DNA of 29,037 bases from CAZAYB01 sp964489215 (GCA_964489215.1 CAZAYB010000008.1:1-29037), one strand, 5' to 3'. Shown: positions 1 to 8,234, counted from the stretch's first letter. Translations and numbers: made by a program. The notes: generated by a model not told the origin, from the sequence alone.

Positions 1-2
1 CC

Positions 3-1229
3 TTACCGATTATTTTCGATAACTATCAAATACCAAGTCAAAATACCATCTGCAACAAGAGCAAACACAGAGGCAAAAGCCATTCCTTTGACCTTACCGG
101 CCCCCTGCAAAGTTGCAATGGCAGGAGAATTAGCCATGATTACGGCTGTACCGGCAATTATAATAGGCATTATCTGCATAGCGTAATTTACATCTGATGT
201 GATTTCGCCTAACCACAGTTTAAATATGGGTTGCCGGTACACAACAGCAATTGTATAAGATATTATTGCAAATATTCCAGTGTAATGACAAGCTTTAAGC
301 AAAAGTAAACGTGTACGACGTGTATCTTTTGCAGCACTTAATTTTGCTACTTGAGGTATTAACACATTGACAAAATTGGCAGCGGGCATTCTTATCAACC
401 TGTCCCATGTCAAAGCCAAACCGTATATAGCATTCATTTCAGGCCCGAATAAGATGTTTATAATTATAGTTTTAGCTTGCGCTCGAAAATAATGACAAAT
501 ATCACGTAGCAATACAAAAAAACCAAATTTAAATATTTGTTTTAGATCTTGTATGCAAAGGATTTTTATATCTGCTTTAATCTGGTGAGAATGTTTCACT
601 CTTACAGCCATAAAGCTTCCAGCAAAAACGATAACTGCCCATACCAGTAAACTTACTCCAAAACCTACAATTCCAAGATCAGTAAAATATAAGCATAATA
701 TAAACATGGCAAAATAGCATATACGAGCGATTATCAAAACACTATTCCAAAGAATAAAATCTTCCTTTGCAATTAGAACTGCCTCAACTGGAGAAGTAGC
801 AATACTGAAGGCGATAGCCGTAAAGATCAGCATTAACATAGTTTGAAAAGGTCGCTCCATTCCCGATGGCACATTGAAGTACATTGGGGCCATATGTGCT
901 ACCAGTATTGCTACAATAATTAAAAGAACAGATACAAGTAAGCTGCAAAACATGCCGGCGGTATATATACGATAGCTATATATTCTGTCGATCTGAACAA
1001 AACTTTTGGCAAGCTTTTGGCTTACGCTACCAAAAAGACCTCCTTTAAATATGTTCATAAATGCTATTAAAGATTGTCCAAGCACAACTAGACCATAAGA
1101 AGCAATACCTAACTTATTTATAAGTAATGTAATTATCAGTAAGTTAACAACTGTATCGACAACTTGCCGACCTTGATTACTGAAAGCATTCACTGCAATT
1201 TTTTTGACAGTTTTTGAAAATTTTATCAT
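3..1229 (-). CDS. Wzx-like polysaccharide flippase, C-terminus probably short
   Basis: Integral membrane protein of 408 residues with about ten or eleven hydrophobic segments spread over the whole length, starting with a basic N-terminus (MIKFSKTVKK) and a helix over about residues 24-55. The pattern and the motif region around residues 360-375 (AIATLQGAGKVKG) fit the MATE/Wzx oligosaccharide flippase superfamily, which moves undecaprenyl-linked repeat units across the inner membrane. Its place at the end of a run of sugar-nucleotide genes supports export of a polysaccharide. Family members usually have 430-500 residues and 12-14 helices. Here the protein stops right after a helix (about 383-403) with the tail VIENNR, so the last helices seem to be missing. 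The stop codon lies at bases 3-5, so the window edge prevents a check for a frameshift. No clear ribosome binding site is seen before the ATG. The gene is visibly more AT-rich than wecB next to it. Confidence 0.8.
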   Translation of the reverse strand: MIKFSKTVKKIAVNAFSNQGRQVVDTVVNLLIITLLINKLGIASYGLVVLGQSLIAFMNIFKGGLFGSVSQKLAKSFVQIDRIYSYRIYTAGMFCSLLVSVLLIIVAILVAHMAPMYFNVPSGMERPFQTMLMLIFTAIAFSIATSPVEAVLIAKEDFILWNSVLIIARICYFAMFILCLYFTDLGIVGFGVSLLVWAVIVFAGSFMAVRVKHSHQIKADIKILCIQDLKQIFKFGFFVLLRDICHYFRAQAKTIIINILFGPEMNAIYGLALTWDRLIRMPAANFVNVLIPQVAKLSAAKDTRRTRLLLLKACHYTGIFAIISYTIAVVYRQPIFKLWLGEITSDVNYAMQIMPIIIAGTAVIMANSPAIATLQGAGKVKGMAFASVFALVADGILTWYLIVIENNR

Positions 1230-1499
1230 TTTATTTAAAAATAGAAAATATGGAACTTATATCAGTGTACATAAAAGTTAATACCAGAGAAGGCGCTTTT
1301 TTGTTTTAAAAGATTTCTTAACTTAAAAACTGGAATACAAAATCTTCCGCAATCGTATTTAGCAGTCAGTTTTTTCTTATTCAGCACCATTCAGTGGCAT
1401 CCAAGCCGTTAACTGTCATAAATGCCATAAAAACTTTTTAAAAACACATATATTCGAGGCGAAGAAAATTACTGTGATAAAATTTAGATCTTTATCATC
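1230..1499. other. Intergenic region between wecB and the flippase gene
   Basis: AT-rich spacer of 270 bp without a credible gene. It holds two small dyads: TGATAAA/TTTATCA at 1475-1497, directly after the wecB stop, and TGGCAT/ATGCCA at 1395-1427. Both are too weak and lack a proper downstream T-run on the minus strand to be called terminators with confidence. The spacing suggests that the flippase gene could have its own promoter here, but I cannot point to one. Confidence 0.5.
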
Positions 1500-2594
1500 T
1501 CAGTAAGAATCAATCTGCTCCGCAATTCGCTGGGCGGCTTTTCCGTCCCAGAATTTGGGGATCCGGCCCTGGACCGTTCCGTTGGTCATGATCTGGTTGT
1601 AATGCTCAAGAATATTCGACGAGGTAATCGGTGTAATCAGCCGGTTTGTTCCTTCTTTGACCGTGACGGGCCTCTCGGTGTTGTCGCGGAGGGTCATACA
1701 CGGGACGCCGAGAATGGTCGTCTCCTCCTGAATGCCGCCCGAGTCTGTCATTACCAAACGCGCGTTGCTCATGAGGTTTAGAAAATCCAGATAGCCGATC
1801 GGGTCTATCAACCGCATGTTTGCCATCGCGTCGATGCGTTTTTCAAACTCGGTGCCCCTGATATTGTGCCGGGTCCGCGGGTGCATCGGGAAGATGAGCT
1901 GCAGGTCGTTTTCGATTTGCTCAAAGGCAGTCAGAATCTCGGCGAATTTCTCCGGATCGTCGACATTGCTTGGCCGGTGGAGGGTAATTGCGGCATAGGT
2001 GCCCTTCTCGATCCCCAGATCGGACAGGATGGCCGACTTTTCGGCCTTTTCCTGATTCGCCAGGAGTGTATCAATCATTACATTGCCCACAAAATGGACC
2101 TTCTCTTTCGATACGCCCTCTTTGGTTAGATTGTCCACACCCGACTGCTCTGTTACAAAGAGCAGATCGCTGATGCTGTCTGTTAGTACACGGTTTATTT
2201 CCTCTGGCATGCCCCGGTCAAAGCTTCGCAGGCCGGCCTCAACGTGAATTAGCTTGATACCCAGCTTGACCGCCACCAGTCCGCACGCGATAGTACTGTT
2301 GACATCGCCGACGACCAGCACGTAATCGGGCTTGAAGTCCTGGACGACCGGTTCAAAGCGGGTCATTATCTCGGCGGTCTGGACGGCGTGAGAACCGGAA
2401 CCGACCTCCAGATTGATATCCGGCTTAGGGATGCCCAGCTCATCGAAGAACAGCTCGCTCATATTCTTATCATAGTGCTGGCCGGTGTGGACGAGCAGCG
2501 GCTCAAAGCCGCCGTTTTGCTTGAATGCCCGCATAATTGGAGCAATTTTCATAAAATTTGGTCTTGCACCGCAAATACAAATTATTTTTATCAT
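1500..2594 (-). CDS. wecB: UDP-N-acetylglucosamine 2-epimerase (non-hydrolysing)
   Basis: Interconverts UDP-GlcNAc and UDP-ManNAc in the cytoplasm, supplying ManNAc or its uronic acid for surface polysaccharide. The 364-residue length is normal for the family. Diagnostic motifs are all present: GARPNFMKIAPI at residues 9-20, HTGQHYD at 36-42, the VVGDVNST stretch near 94-101, VEAGLRSFDRGMPEE near 118-132, TLHRPSNV near 204-211, and the C-terminal TDSGGIQEE with NTERP (about 284-309), which forms the UDP site. The ATG is preceded by GAGGT five bases upstream. It lies in the same orientation as the sugar-nucleotide genes to its right, but 196 bp away from them. That spacer contains a copy of a 19-bp repeat, so separate transcription is possible. 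GC content is clearly higher than in the flippase gene on its left. Confidence 0.95.
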   Translation of the reverse strand: MIKIICICGARPNFMKIAPIMRAFKQNGGFEPLLVHTGQHYDKNMSELFFDELGIPKPDINLEVGSGSHAVQTAEIMTRFEPVVQDFKPDYVLVVGDVNSTIACGLVAVKLGIKLIHVEAGLRSFDRGMPEEINRVLTDSISDLLFVTEQSGVDNLTKEGVSKEKVHFVGNVMIDTLLANQEKAEKSAILSDLGIEKGTYAAITLHRPSNVDDPEKFAEILTAFEQIENDLQLIFPMHPRTRHNIRGTEFEKRIDAMANMRLIDPIGYLDFLNLMSNARLVMTDSGGIQEETTILGVPCMTLRDNTERPVTVKEGTNRLITPITSSNILEHYNQIMTNGTVQGRIPKFWDGKAAQRIAEQIDSY

Positions 2595-2622
2595 TTTTAC
2601 CTCATTTTAATATCGTTTTTTC

Positions 2623-2739
2623 AGACTCCGTCCCTGTGGGGCGCAAAGAAGGCTGGCCCGGTCTTGTTTTTTTGTGTATATATAGGCTAAAACTGTAGTT
2701 ATACTGTTTATATCGTATTTTTGTTTGCCGGGGTGAATT
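2623..2739 (-). repeat. Intergenic repeat, copy 1 (upstream of wecB)
   Basis: The 19-mer AGACTCCGTCCCTGTGGGG at 2623-2641 occurs again exactly at 7753-7771. About 85 bp after it lies GCCGGGGTGAATT (2727-2739), which matches GCCGGGGTCAATT at 7816-7828 with one mismatch. In both places the order of the two elements is the same and the pair sits just upstream of a minus-strand gene start. The sequence between them is not conserved. The 19-mer contains the small dyad CCC-TGT-GGG. Its nature is unknown: it could be a remnant of a dispersed small element or a shared leader/regulatory motif. Confidence 0.6.
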
Positions 2740-2790
2740 ATAATGTATAAAAGTTGTCATTTATCGGATGCAAAAACAGTTTTTTTGGGT

Positions 2791-3744
2791 TTAATCTTTG
2801 TTTTTCGGCTGTGACCGCAGCCAGGTTACGAATTTTTTCAGGCCTTCGGATAGTTTTGTTTTCGGACGGTAGCCCAGAGCTGCCATTGCCTTTGCCACGT
2901 CAGCGTAGGTCTGTTTTACGTCTCCGGGCTGGTCGGGGAGGCGTTCTATCACGGCCTGTTTTCCGAGTGCGGTTTCTACAGCGGCGATAAGTTCGTCGAG
3001 CCGGACGGGGCGGGATTCGCCGAGGTTGTAAATTTCGTAGCCCTGCATGTTGTTTACAGCGGCGATGATGCCGTCTATTATGTCGTCAATGTAGGTGAAG
3101 TCTCGGCGCATGGAGCCGTCGCCGAAGACGGGGATGGGCTTGTGGGATTCTATCAGGCGGGCGAATTTGTGTATTGCAAGGTCGGGACGCTGGGCTGGGC
3201 CGTAAACGGTAAAGAATCGCAGGCAGGTAATGTTCATGTCGTATAAGTGGCTGTAAGTGTGGCAGATCAGCTCGCCGGCTTTTTTTGTGGCGGCGTAGGG
3301 TGAGATTGGGTAGTCGACGTTGTCGTTTTCTGCGAAAGGGATTTTGCGGTTGTTGCCGTAGACGCTTGAGCTGGAAGCGAAGATGAAGTTTTTTATATCG
3401 GCAGAGCGGGCGGCCTGGAGCATTGTAACTGTGCCGTTTATGTTGGTATCGACGTAGCCTGCGGGGTCTGCTATGGATGGTCTTACGCCTGCTTTTGCGG
3501 CGAGGTGGATGATGTAATCGGCGTTTTGGACGGCAGAGGAGGCGGTTTTGGGGTCTCGAATGTCGCCTTCTATGAATGTGAAGTTTTCGTTGCCGGTGAA
3601 ATCGGCGAAGTTGGATTGTTTTACGGCGCGATCGTAGAATGGGTCGAAGTTGTCCAGGCCTGTTACCTGCCAATTATCGTTTAATAGCCGGCGGCAAAGG
3701 TGTGAGCCGATGAAGCCTGCGGCGCCTGTTACTAAAGCTTTCAT
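2791..3744 (-). CDS. NAD-dependent epimerase, UDP-glucuronate 4-epimerase type
   Basis: Short-chain dehydrogenase/reductase of the extended type, 317 residues. The Rossmann motif GAAGFIG is at residues 7-13, the active-site serine region FASSSSVYG near 121-129, and the catalytic YxxxK as YAATKK near 149-154. Two family-typical stretches, the AKAGVRPSI region near 83-91 and RFFTVYGPAQRPDLA near 176-190, resemble UDP-glucuronate 4-epimerases (CapI/LpsL) more than GalE. The likely product is therefore UDP-galacturonate for the polysaccharide. UDP-glucose 4-epimerase activity remains possible. The start is supported by AAGGA six bases before the ATG. It is 52 bp downstream of fcl in the same orientation and probably cotranscribed with it. 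Confidence 0.87.
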   Translation of the reverse strand: MKALVTGAAGFIGSHLCRRLLNDNWQVTGLDNFDPFYDRAVKQSNFADFTGNENFTFIEGDIRDPKTASSAVQNADYIIHLAAKAGVRPSIADPAGYVDTNINGTVTMLQAARSADIKNFIFASSSSVYGNNRKIPFAENDNVDYPISPYAATKKAGELICHTYSHLYDMNITCLRFFTVYGPAQRPDLAIHKFARLIESHKPIPVFGDGSMRRDFTYIDDIIDGIIAAVNNMQGYEIYNLGESRPVRLDELIAAVETALGKQAVIERLPDQPGDVKQTYADVAKAMAALGYRPKTKLSEGLKKFVTWLRSQPKNKD

Positions 3745-3796
3745 TGTCTATCCTTATTAAAGGGCATTTAAACGGAGTTTAAGCTGTGTTTAACTT

Positions 3797-4738
3797 TTAT
3801 TTACGTGCGGTTTTGTACCATTGGATGGTTTCTTTGAGGCCCTGGTCAAATGGTGTTTTTGCCTTGAAGCCGAAATATTTTTCCGCTTTTTGAGTGTCGA
3901 GACATCTTCTCGGCTGGCCGTCTGGTTTGGAAGGGTCCCAGCGGATTTCGCCTTTGAAGCCGGTGGATTCAACGATTTTTTCGACGAGGTCCTTTATGGT
4001 TATCTCAAAGCCTGCGCCGATGTTTACAGGTTCTGAACTGTTATAATGTTCGGCTGCCAGCAGGATACCCTCGGCGGCGTCGGGGGCGTAGATGAACTCC
4101 CGGCTGGCTGAGCCTGTGCCCCAGCATTGGATATAGTCTTTGCCTTGGTCAATGGCATCGATACATTTTTTTATGAGGGCAGGTATAACGTGAGAACTGG
4201 CAGGGTCGAAATTATCGCGCGGGCCGTAAAGGTTTACCGGCAGCAGGAAAATACTGTTGAAGTCGTATTCAGTGCGGTATGACTGGGACTGGACGAGGAG
4301 CATTTTCTTTGCCAGGCCGTAGGGTGCGTTTGTTTCCTCGGGATAGCCTTTCCACAGGTCCTCTTCTTTGAATGGTACGGGGGTGAATTTTGGATAGGCG
4401 CAGATGGTGCCTATGGCGACGAGCTTTTCGAGGTTCCTTAAACGGCCCTGCTCTATGAGCTGGACGCCCATCATGAGGTTTTCATAAAAGAATTTGCCGG
4501 GGTGCTCGCGGTTTGCGCCGATACCGCCTACTACCGCGGCCAGGTGTATTACTATGTCCGGGGACATATCGTCGTACATTTTTTTTATATCGTCGAGTTT
4601 TACAAGATCGTATTGTTCTATCTTTGGTACGAGTATGTTTTTACAGCCTCTTTTTTCAAGGCCCGCACAGACGTAATGGCCAAGGAATCCTGCACCGCCG
4701 GTTACAACTACGTTTTTGTTTTTAAAGAAATCTGTCAT
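3797..4738 (-). CDS. fcl: GDP-L-fucose synthase
   Basis: Converts GDP-4-keto-6-deoxy-D-mannose, the product of Gmd, to GDP-L-fucose by epimerisation and NADPH-dependent reduction. The 313-residue protein has the nucleotide-binding motif GGAGFLG at residues 14-20, the early AAVVGGIGANREHP stretch (about 68-81) typical of GDP-fucose synthases, the catalytic motif YGLAKK near 139-144, and LLPVNLYGPRDNFDP near 165-179. It is separated by only 14 bp from gmd upstream, the usual gene pair, so GDP-fucose should be a precursor of this polysaccharide. An AAGG-type ribosome binding site stands about ten bases before the ATG. Confidence 0.95.
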   Translation of the reverse strand: MTDFFKNKNVVVTGGAGFLGHYVCAGLEKRGCKNILVPKIEQYDLVKLDDIKKMYDDMSPDIVIHLAAVVGGIGANREHPGKFFYENLMMGVQLIEQGRLRNLEKLVAIGTICAYPKFTPVPFKEEDLWKGYPEETNAPYGLAKKMLLVQSQSYRTEYDFNSIFLLPVNLYGPRDNFDPASSHVIPALIKKCIDAIDQGKDYIQCWGTGSASREFIYAPDAAEGILLAAEHYNSSEPVNIGAGFEITIKDLVEKIVESTGFKGEIRWDPSKPDGQPRRCLDTQKAEKYFGFKAKTPFDQGLKETIQWYKTARK

Positions 4739-4752
4739 TTTTCAGGATACCT

Positions 4753-5766
4753 TTATCTATTGCTGTCTGAATGGTCCTTCAATATTTTTTCGCTCTGGGC
4801 AATCTTCATATCTGATTCCACCATCATTTGGGCAAGTGTTTTCAGATCAACCCGGGGCTGCCAGTCCAGGATTTTTTTTGCCTTTGAGGCATCGCCCAGG
4901 AGCATATCGACTTCGGCAGGTCTGAAGTATCGGGGGTCTATTTCGACGTATTTTTGCCAGTCGAGGTCGAGGCTTTGGAATACTTCCTGCAGGAATTCTT
5001 TTACCGAGTGTGTCTTTCCGGTGGCAATTACATAATCATCTGGTTTGTCCTGCTGGAGCATAAGCCACATTGCCTCTACGTAATCACCTGCAAAGCCCCA
5101 GTCCCTTTTGGCTTCAAGGTTGCCGAGATAGAGTTTTTCCTGGAGGCCGAGTTTTATTCTTGTGGCGGCGCGGGTTATTTTTCTGGTTACGAAAGTTTCA
5201 CCGCGGCGAGGTGATTCGTGGTTGAAGAGTATACCGTTACATGCGAACAGGTCATAGGCCTGGCGGTAGTTTACGGTCTGCCAGAAAGAATAGACCTTTG
5301 CGCAGCCGTAGGGACTTCTGGGGTAGAACGGTGTGTCTTCGCTTTGAGGGGTCTGGAGTACCTTGCCGTACATTTCACTGCTGGAGGCCTGATAGAAGCG
5401 GGCGGGGTGTTTCATGGAACGTACGGCTTCAAGGACTCTTAAGGTGCCCAGGGCATCTACGTTGACTGTATATATAGGCTGATCGAAGCTAACGCGGACG
5501 TGGCTTTGGGCGCCCAAGTTATATACTTCGTCGGGGTTAATATCGTTTAGTATCGAGTGGAGGTTGCTGCCGTCGGTGAGGTCTGCGTAGATGAGTTTCA
5601 GCCTGGGGTCCTTGTGAGGGTCCTGGTATAAATGGTCGATTCTGTCGGTGTTAAAACATGAGCTTCTTCTGATAAGGCCGAAGACTTCGTAACCTTTTTC
5701 CAGGAGCAGTTCGGTAAGGTATGAGCCGTCCTGTCCGGTTATACCCGTCATAAGTGCTTTTTTCAA
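4753..5766 (-). CDS. gmd: GDP-mannose 4,6-dehydratase
   Basis: Catalyses the first committed step to GDP-fucose and other GDP-6-deoxyhexoses, using bound NADP. The 337-residue protein shows GITGQDGSYLTELLLEKGY at residues 8-26, RRSSCFNTDRIDHLY (33-47), the SSSEMYGK active-site stretch near 127-134, a YxxxK in YGCAKVYSFW (about 152-161), and NHESPRRGETFVTRKI near 182-197, all hallmarks of Gmd. The start codon is TTG at 5764-5766, supported by AAAGGA eight bases upstream and by family alignment (MKKALMTGITGQDGS). An ATG at 5749-5751 would cut into the Rossmann strand. The TTG overlaps the TGA stop of the upstream epimerase (TTGA), so the two genes are translationally coupled. Confidence 0.95.
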   Translation of the reverse strand: MKKALMTGITGQDGSYLTELLLEKGYEVFGLIRRSSCFNTDRIDHLYQDPHKDPRLKLIYADLTDGSNLHSILNDINPDEVYNLGAQSHVRVSFDQPIYTVNVDALGTLRVLEAVRSMKHPARFYQASSSEMYGKVLQTPQSEDTPFYPRSPYGCAKVYSFWQTVNYRQAYDLFACNGILFNHESPRRGETFVTRKITRAATRIKLGLQEKLYLGNLEAKRDWGFAGDYVEAMWLMLQQDKPDDYVIATGKTHSVKEFLQEVFQSLDLDWQKYVEIDPRYFRPAEVDMLLGDASKAKKILDWQPRVDLKTLAQMMVESDMKIAQSEKILKDHSDSNR

Positions 5767-6743
5767 GAATCCGTTCCTTTCATTTGTTTTTGTATATCTT
5801 CAATCACCATTTTCAGTGTCTGGTCCAGACTGGTTCGGGGCTTATAGCCGGTCGCAGCGTTTATCCTGTCCAGTGACGGTATTCGTCTTTGCATGTCGTC
5901 GAAACTTGTGCCGTAGGCCTTTTCATACGGGATGTATTCTATGGAGCTTTTACTGTTTGTCATTTTGATTATTTTTTTTGCCAGGTCGTTAATTGTTATC
6001 TCTTCCTGTGAGCCTATGTTGTAAACCCTGCCGGCGGTGTGTGGACGGTTCATAAGCTCTGTAACAGCTTCTATGACATCTCCGACATAAGCGAAACAGC
6101 GGGACTGTGTGCCTGTTCCGTAGACCTGGAGCGGTTGATTATCAAGGGCAGCTTTTACGAATCGCGGTACAACCATTCCGTATGAGCCGGACTGGCCCGG
6201 GCCTATGGTGTTGAAGAATCTTGTTATTACTACTTCGAGGCCGAACTGGCGGTGATATGCCAGGGCGAGGAATTCATCTATGGCTTTACTGGCGGCGTAG
6301 GACCAGCGTGAGTAAATTGTGCTGCCGAGTATGGTATCGTCGTCTTCGTGGAATGGGACGTTTTCGCTTTTTCCGTAAACTTCACTGCTGGAGGCGATGA
6401 GGGTTTTTTTTCGGAATTTGTTGGCAATATTCAGGACGACCTCGCTGCCGTGGATATTTGTTTCTATGGTGTGGACCGGCTTATCGACGATAAGTTTAAC
6501 GCCAACGGCGGCGGCAAGGTGGTAAATTACATCGCATTTTTCGATAAGTACGTGCATTATCTGTGGGTTTCTTACGGTGTCTATAACCAGTTGGAAGCGG
6601 GGGTCGGCGCTGAGGTGGTCTATGTTGGATATAGAGCCTGTGCTCAGATCATCGATTACAGTTACATCTGTTCCTGCGGCGAGAAGTTTTTGTGCCAGAT
6701 GTGAGCCGATAAAGCCTGCTCCGCCTGTAATTAGTGCTCTCAA
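5763..6743 (-). CDS. NAD-dependent epimerase/dehydratase (sugar-nucleotide SDR)
   Basis: Extended SDR enzyme of 326 residues acting on a nucleotide sugar. Visible motifs are GGAGFIGSHL at residues 7-16, DDLSTGS near 31-37 for the NAD ribose, AAAVGVKLIV near 77-86, SSSEVYG near 118-124, catalytic YAASK near 149-153, and RFFNTIGPGQSGSYGMVVPRF near 175-195. This resembles the subgroup between UDP-glucose 4-epimerases and UDP-glucuronate decarboxylases. I cannot fix the substrate from sequence alone. It is the second SDR of this operon. It overlaps gmd by four bases and starts 17 bp downstream of the UbiA-family gene, which makes a compact operon. Confidence 0.85.
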   Translation of the reverse strand: MRALITGGAGFIGSHLAQKLLAAGTDVTVIDDLSTGSISNIDHLSADPRFQLVIDTVRNPQIMHVLIEKCDVIYHLAAAVGVKLIVDKPVHTIETNIHGSEVVLNIANKFRKKTLIASSSEVYGKSENVPFHEDDDTILGSTIYSRWSYAASKAIDEFLALAYHRQFGLEVVITRFFNTIGPGQSGSYGMVVPRFVKAALDNQPLQVYGTGTQSRCFAYVGDVIEAVTELMNRPHTAGRVYNIGSQEEITINDLAKKIIKMTNSKSSIEYIPYEKAYGTSFDDMQRRIPSLDRINAATGYKPRTSLDQTLKMVIEDIQKQMKGTDS

Positions 6744-6760
6744 GAAACTCTCCTTAATTA

Positions 6761-7678
6761 TCAGAGCCGACTGTTATTGAGCCAGCCGGCTATTTCCGGC
6801 CCGGCGAAGATAATAAGCGAGGCCAGGAAAAGCCATATTATTACCGTCAACTGGAACGGTCTGTCTTTTAACATAAGGTCGGTAGGGTCAGTATATACTC
6901 CCTTCATAGAGAGCATTGCAAAGCGGAATACGCCGTATACCACTACCGGGAGGGTATATACGAAATAATCTGTTCCGAACCGGTTTATTGTTTTTTGGTT
7001 AAGGCTGTATAGCAAGAAAGCGACGACCGCTACTGCAGCTGATAGCGTTATAAGGTGCGTGAGCAGGCTCTGGCTGTATTCGATCAGGGTTTTTCGGTGC
7101 ATTGAGCCTGCGGAATGGTCCATTCCCATAGCGACCATTTCGTTGTACCTTTTGCAAAAACCCATAAACAAACAGAGTGTAAAAAGACAGATGAACAGCC
7201 AGGGGCTTACCTCTGTCTGTACAGCGGCAAGGCCTGCGGCGGCGCGTACTACAAAGCCTATGGAAATGGTAATTACATCTATGAGGGCAAGATCTTTCAA
7301 GATGAAGCTGTAAAAAATCTGCAGGATGCAGTAAGCGAATGAGACGGTCAGGACCGCTTTTGATACTAAAAAGGCGGCGAAAAGGCCAATAATAAGTAAT
7401 AAAAGAGCTAATATAACGGCCTGGCTTACGTTTACCGTGCCTGCTGCGAGCGGCCTTTTACTTTTTACGGGATGGGAACGGTCAGAAGTGCGGTCCCGGA
7501 TGTCGTTTATAATGTAGGCAAATGAGGAGAGCAGGCAAAAGGAAATGACGGTTATTATTGTATCAAATACAGATGACGGACTTAATATCTCCCTGCTGAA
7601 TATCAAGGGTATCAATATTACACCGTTTTTTATCCAGTGGCGGGGTCTGGTAAGTTTTATTAATTGTGAAATTTTCAT
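6761..7678 (-). CDS. UbiA-family decaprenyl-phosphate phosphoribosyltransferase-like protein
   Basis: Membrane prenyltransferase of 305 residues from the chosen ATG. The family motif NDIRDRTSDRSHP at residues 58-70 matches the Mg/diphosphate-binding NDxxDxxxDR signature, followed by KSKRPLAAG (72-80). The early LTRPRHWIKN (9-18) is typical of the subgroup around decaprenyl-phosphate 5-phosphoribosyltransferase. About eight hydrophobic segments follow. The homologous enzyme attaches 5-phosphoribose from PRPP to a polyprenyl phosphate, the first step to lipid-linked arabinose or ribose donors. Here it stands at the head of a polysaccharide operon, so it may supply a lipid-linked pentose; the epimerase/reductase partners of the actinobacterial pathway are not in the window. 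A start 36 bases upstream is open but has no ribosome binding site, whereas AGGT stands eight bases before the chosen ATG. Confidence 0.82.
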   Translation of the reverse strand: MKISQLIKLTRPRHWIKNGVILIPLIFSREILSPSSVFDTIITVISFCLLSSFAYIINDIRDRTSDRSHPVKSKRPLAAGTVNVSQAVILALLLLIIGLFAAFLVSKAVLTVSFAYCILQIFYSFILKDLALIDVITISIGFVVRAAAGLAAVQTEVSPWLFICLFTLCLFMGFCKRYNEMVAMGMDHSAGSMHRKTLIEYSQSLLTHLITLSAAVAVVAFLLYSLNQKTINRFGTDYFVYTLPVVVYGVFRFAMLSMKGVYTDPTDLMLKDRPFQLTVIIWLFLASLIIFAGPEIAGWLNNSRL

Positions 7679-7752
7679 GATATTTACCTGCAAAGTTAAT
7701 TTGCGGGCCGACATTAAAAATATTGTCTATTCACTTACACCACAAATCTTAT

Positions 7753-7828
7753 AGACTCCGTCCCTGTGGGGTGCTGATATATTTTATTAAATTCAATTTG
7801 GTAATATTAACAAAGGCCGGGGTCAATT
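7753..7828 (-). repeat. Intergenic repeat, copy 2 (upstream of the UbiA-family gene)
   Basis: Contains AGACTCCGTCCCTGTGGGG (7753-7771), identical to 2623-2641, and GCCGGGGTCAATT (7816-7828), one mismatch from 2727-2739. The distance between the two blocks is shorter here (44 bp against 85 bp). Like copy 1 it lies a short way upstream of a minus-strand start codon, about 75 bp from that of the UbiA-family gene. Confidence 0.6.
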
Positions 7829-8178
7829 CAAAGAATAATAAATCCGGCCGGCCGGAAAAAAACACCTTTACCCTCTGTTTTATCGACCGTAAAACGTTTT
7901 TCTTTTGAAAAAGCGGGAAAATATACCTGCAAAAGTGTGGGTACTGAACACAAGAGTCAATTAATTTGTATAAAAAGAGCGATAATTTTGGCTTGATTTA
8001 GAGGGCGTTATAATTTTATGCTGGATAAAATGCTTAAAATGTATATATTTTAGAATCTTATGCTTATATTTGGCATTTATTCAGATAACCTCAAGGCAGT
8101 TATGAGCAATAAGAAGTGCTAAGTTTGGGCGAAATGATGATTATTAGGTGAAAAGCTGTTAATAATGCAGTGTTTCTA

Positions 8179-8234
8179 TCCGATAATAACTTATTGGAAA
8201 TGCGGGTTTTATAAACCTGTAAAAGTTTATCGGA
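8179..8234 (+). promoter_or_regulatory. Nested hairpin, candidate structured leader of the BY-kinase gene
   Basis: TCCGATA (8179-8185) pairs with TATCGGA (8228-8234). After a two-base bulge, AACTT (8188-8192) pairs with AAGTT (8223-8227). Inside, CGGGTTT (8203-8209) pairs with AAACCTG (8213-8219), with one G-T pair and a three-base loop. The structure ends 50 bp before the kinase ATG. No T-run follows, so it is not an intrinsic terminator. It matches no riboswitch class that I can recognise. A role as a leader RNA or as a DNA operator is inference. Confidence 0.45.

Noticed and set aside
1475..1497. TGATAAA/TTTATCA dyad after wecB as a terminator
   Set aside because: The stem is AT-only and no T-run follows on the minus strand.
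3086..3673. 195-codon Arg/His-rich open frame on the minus strand
   Set aside because: It lies wholly inside the UDP-glucuronate epimerase-like gene in another frame of the same strand. The composition is that of a shadow frame.
4502..5035. Plus-strand open frame of 177 codons across fcl and gmd
   Set aside because: It is antisense to two confident genes and crosses their boundary. It has no ribosome binding site.
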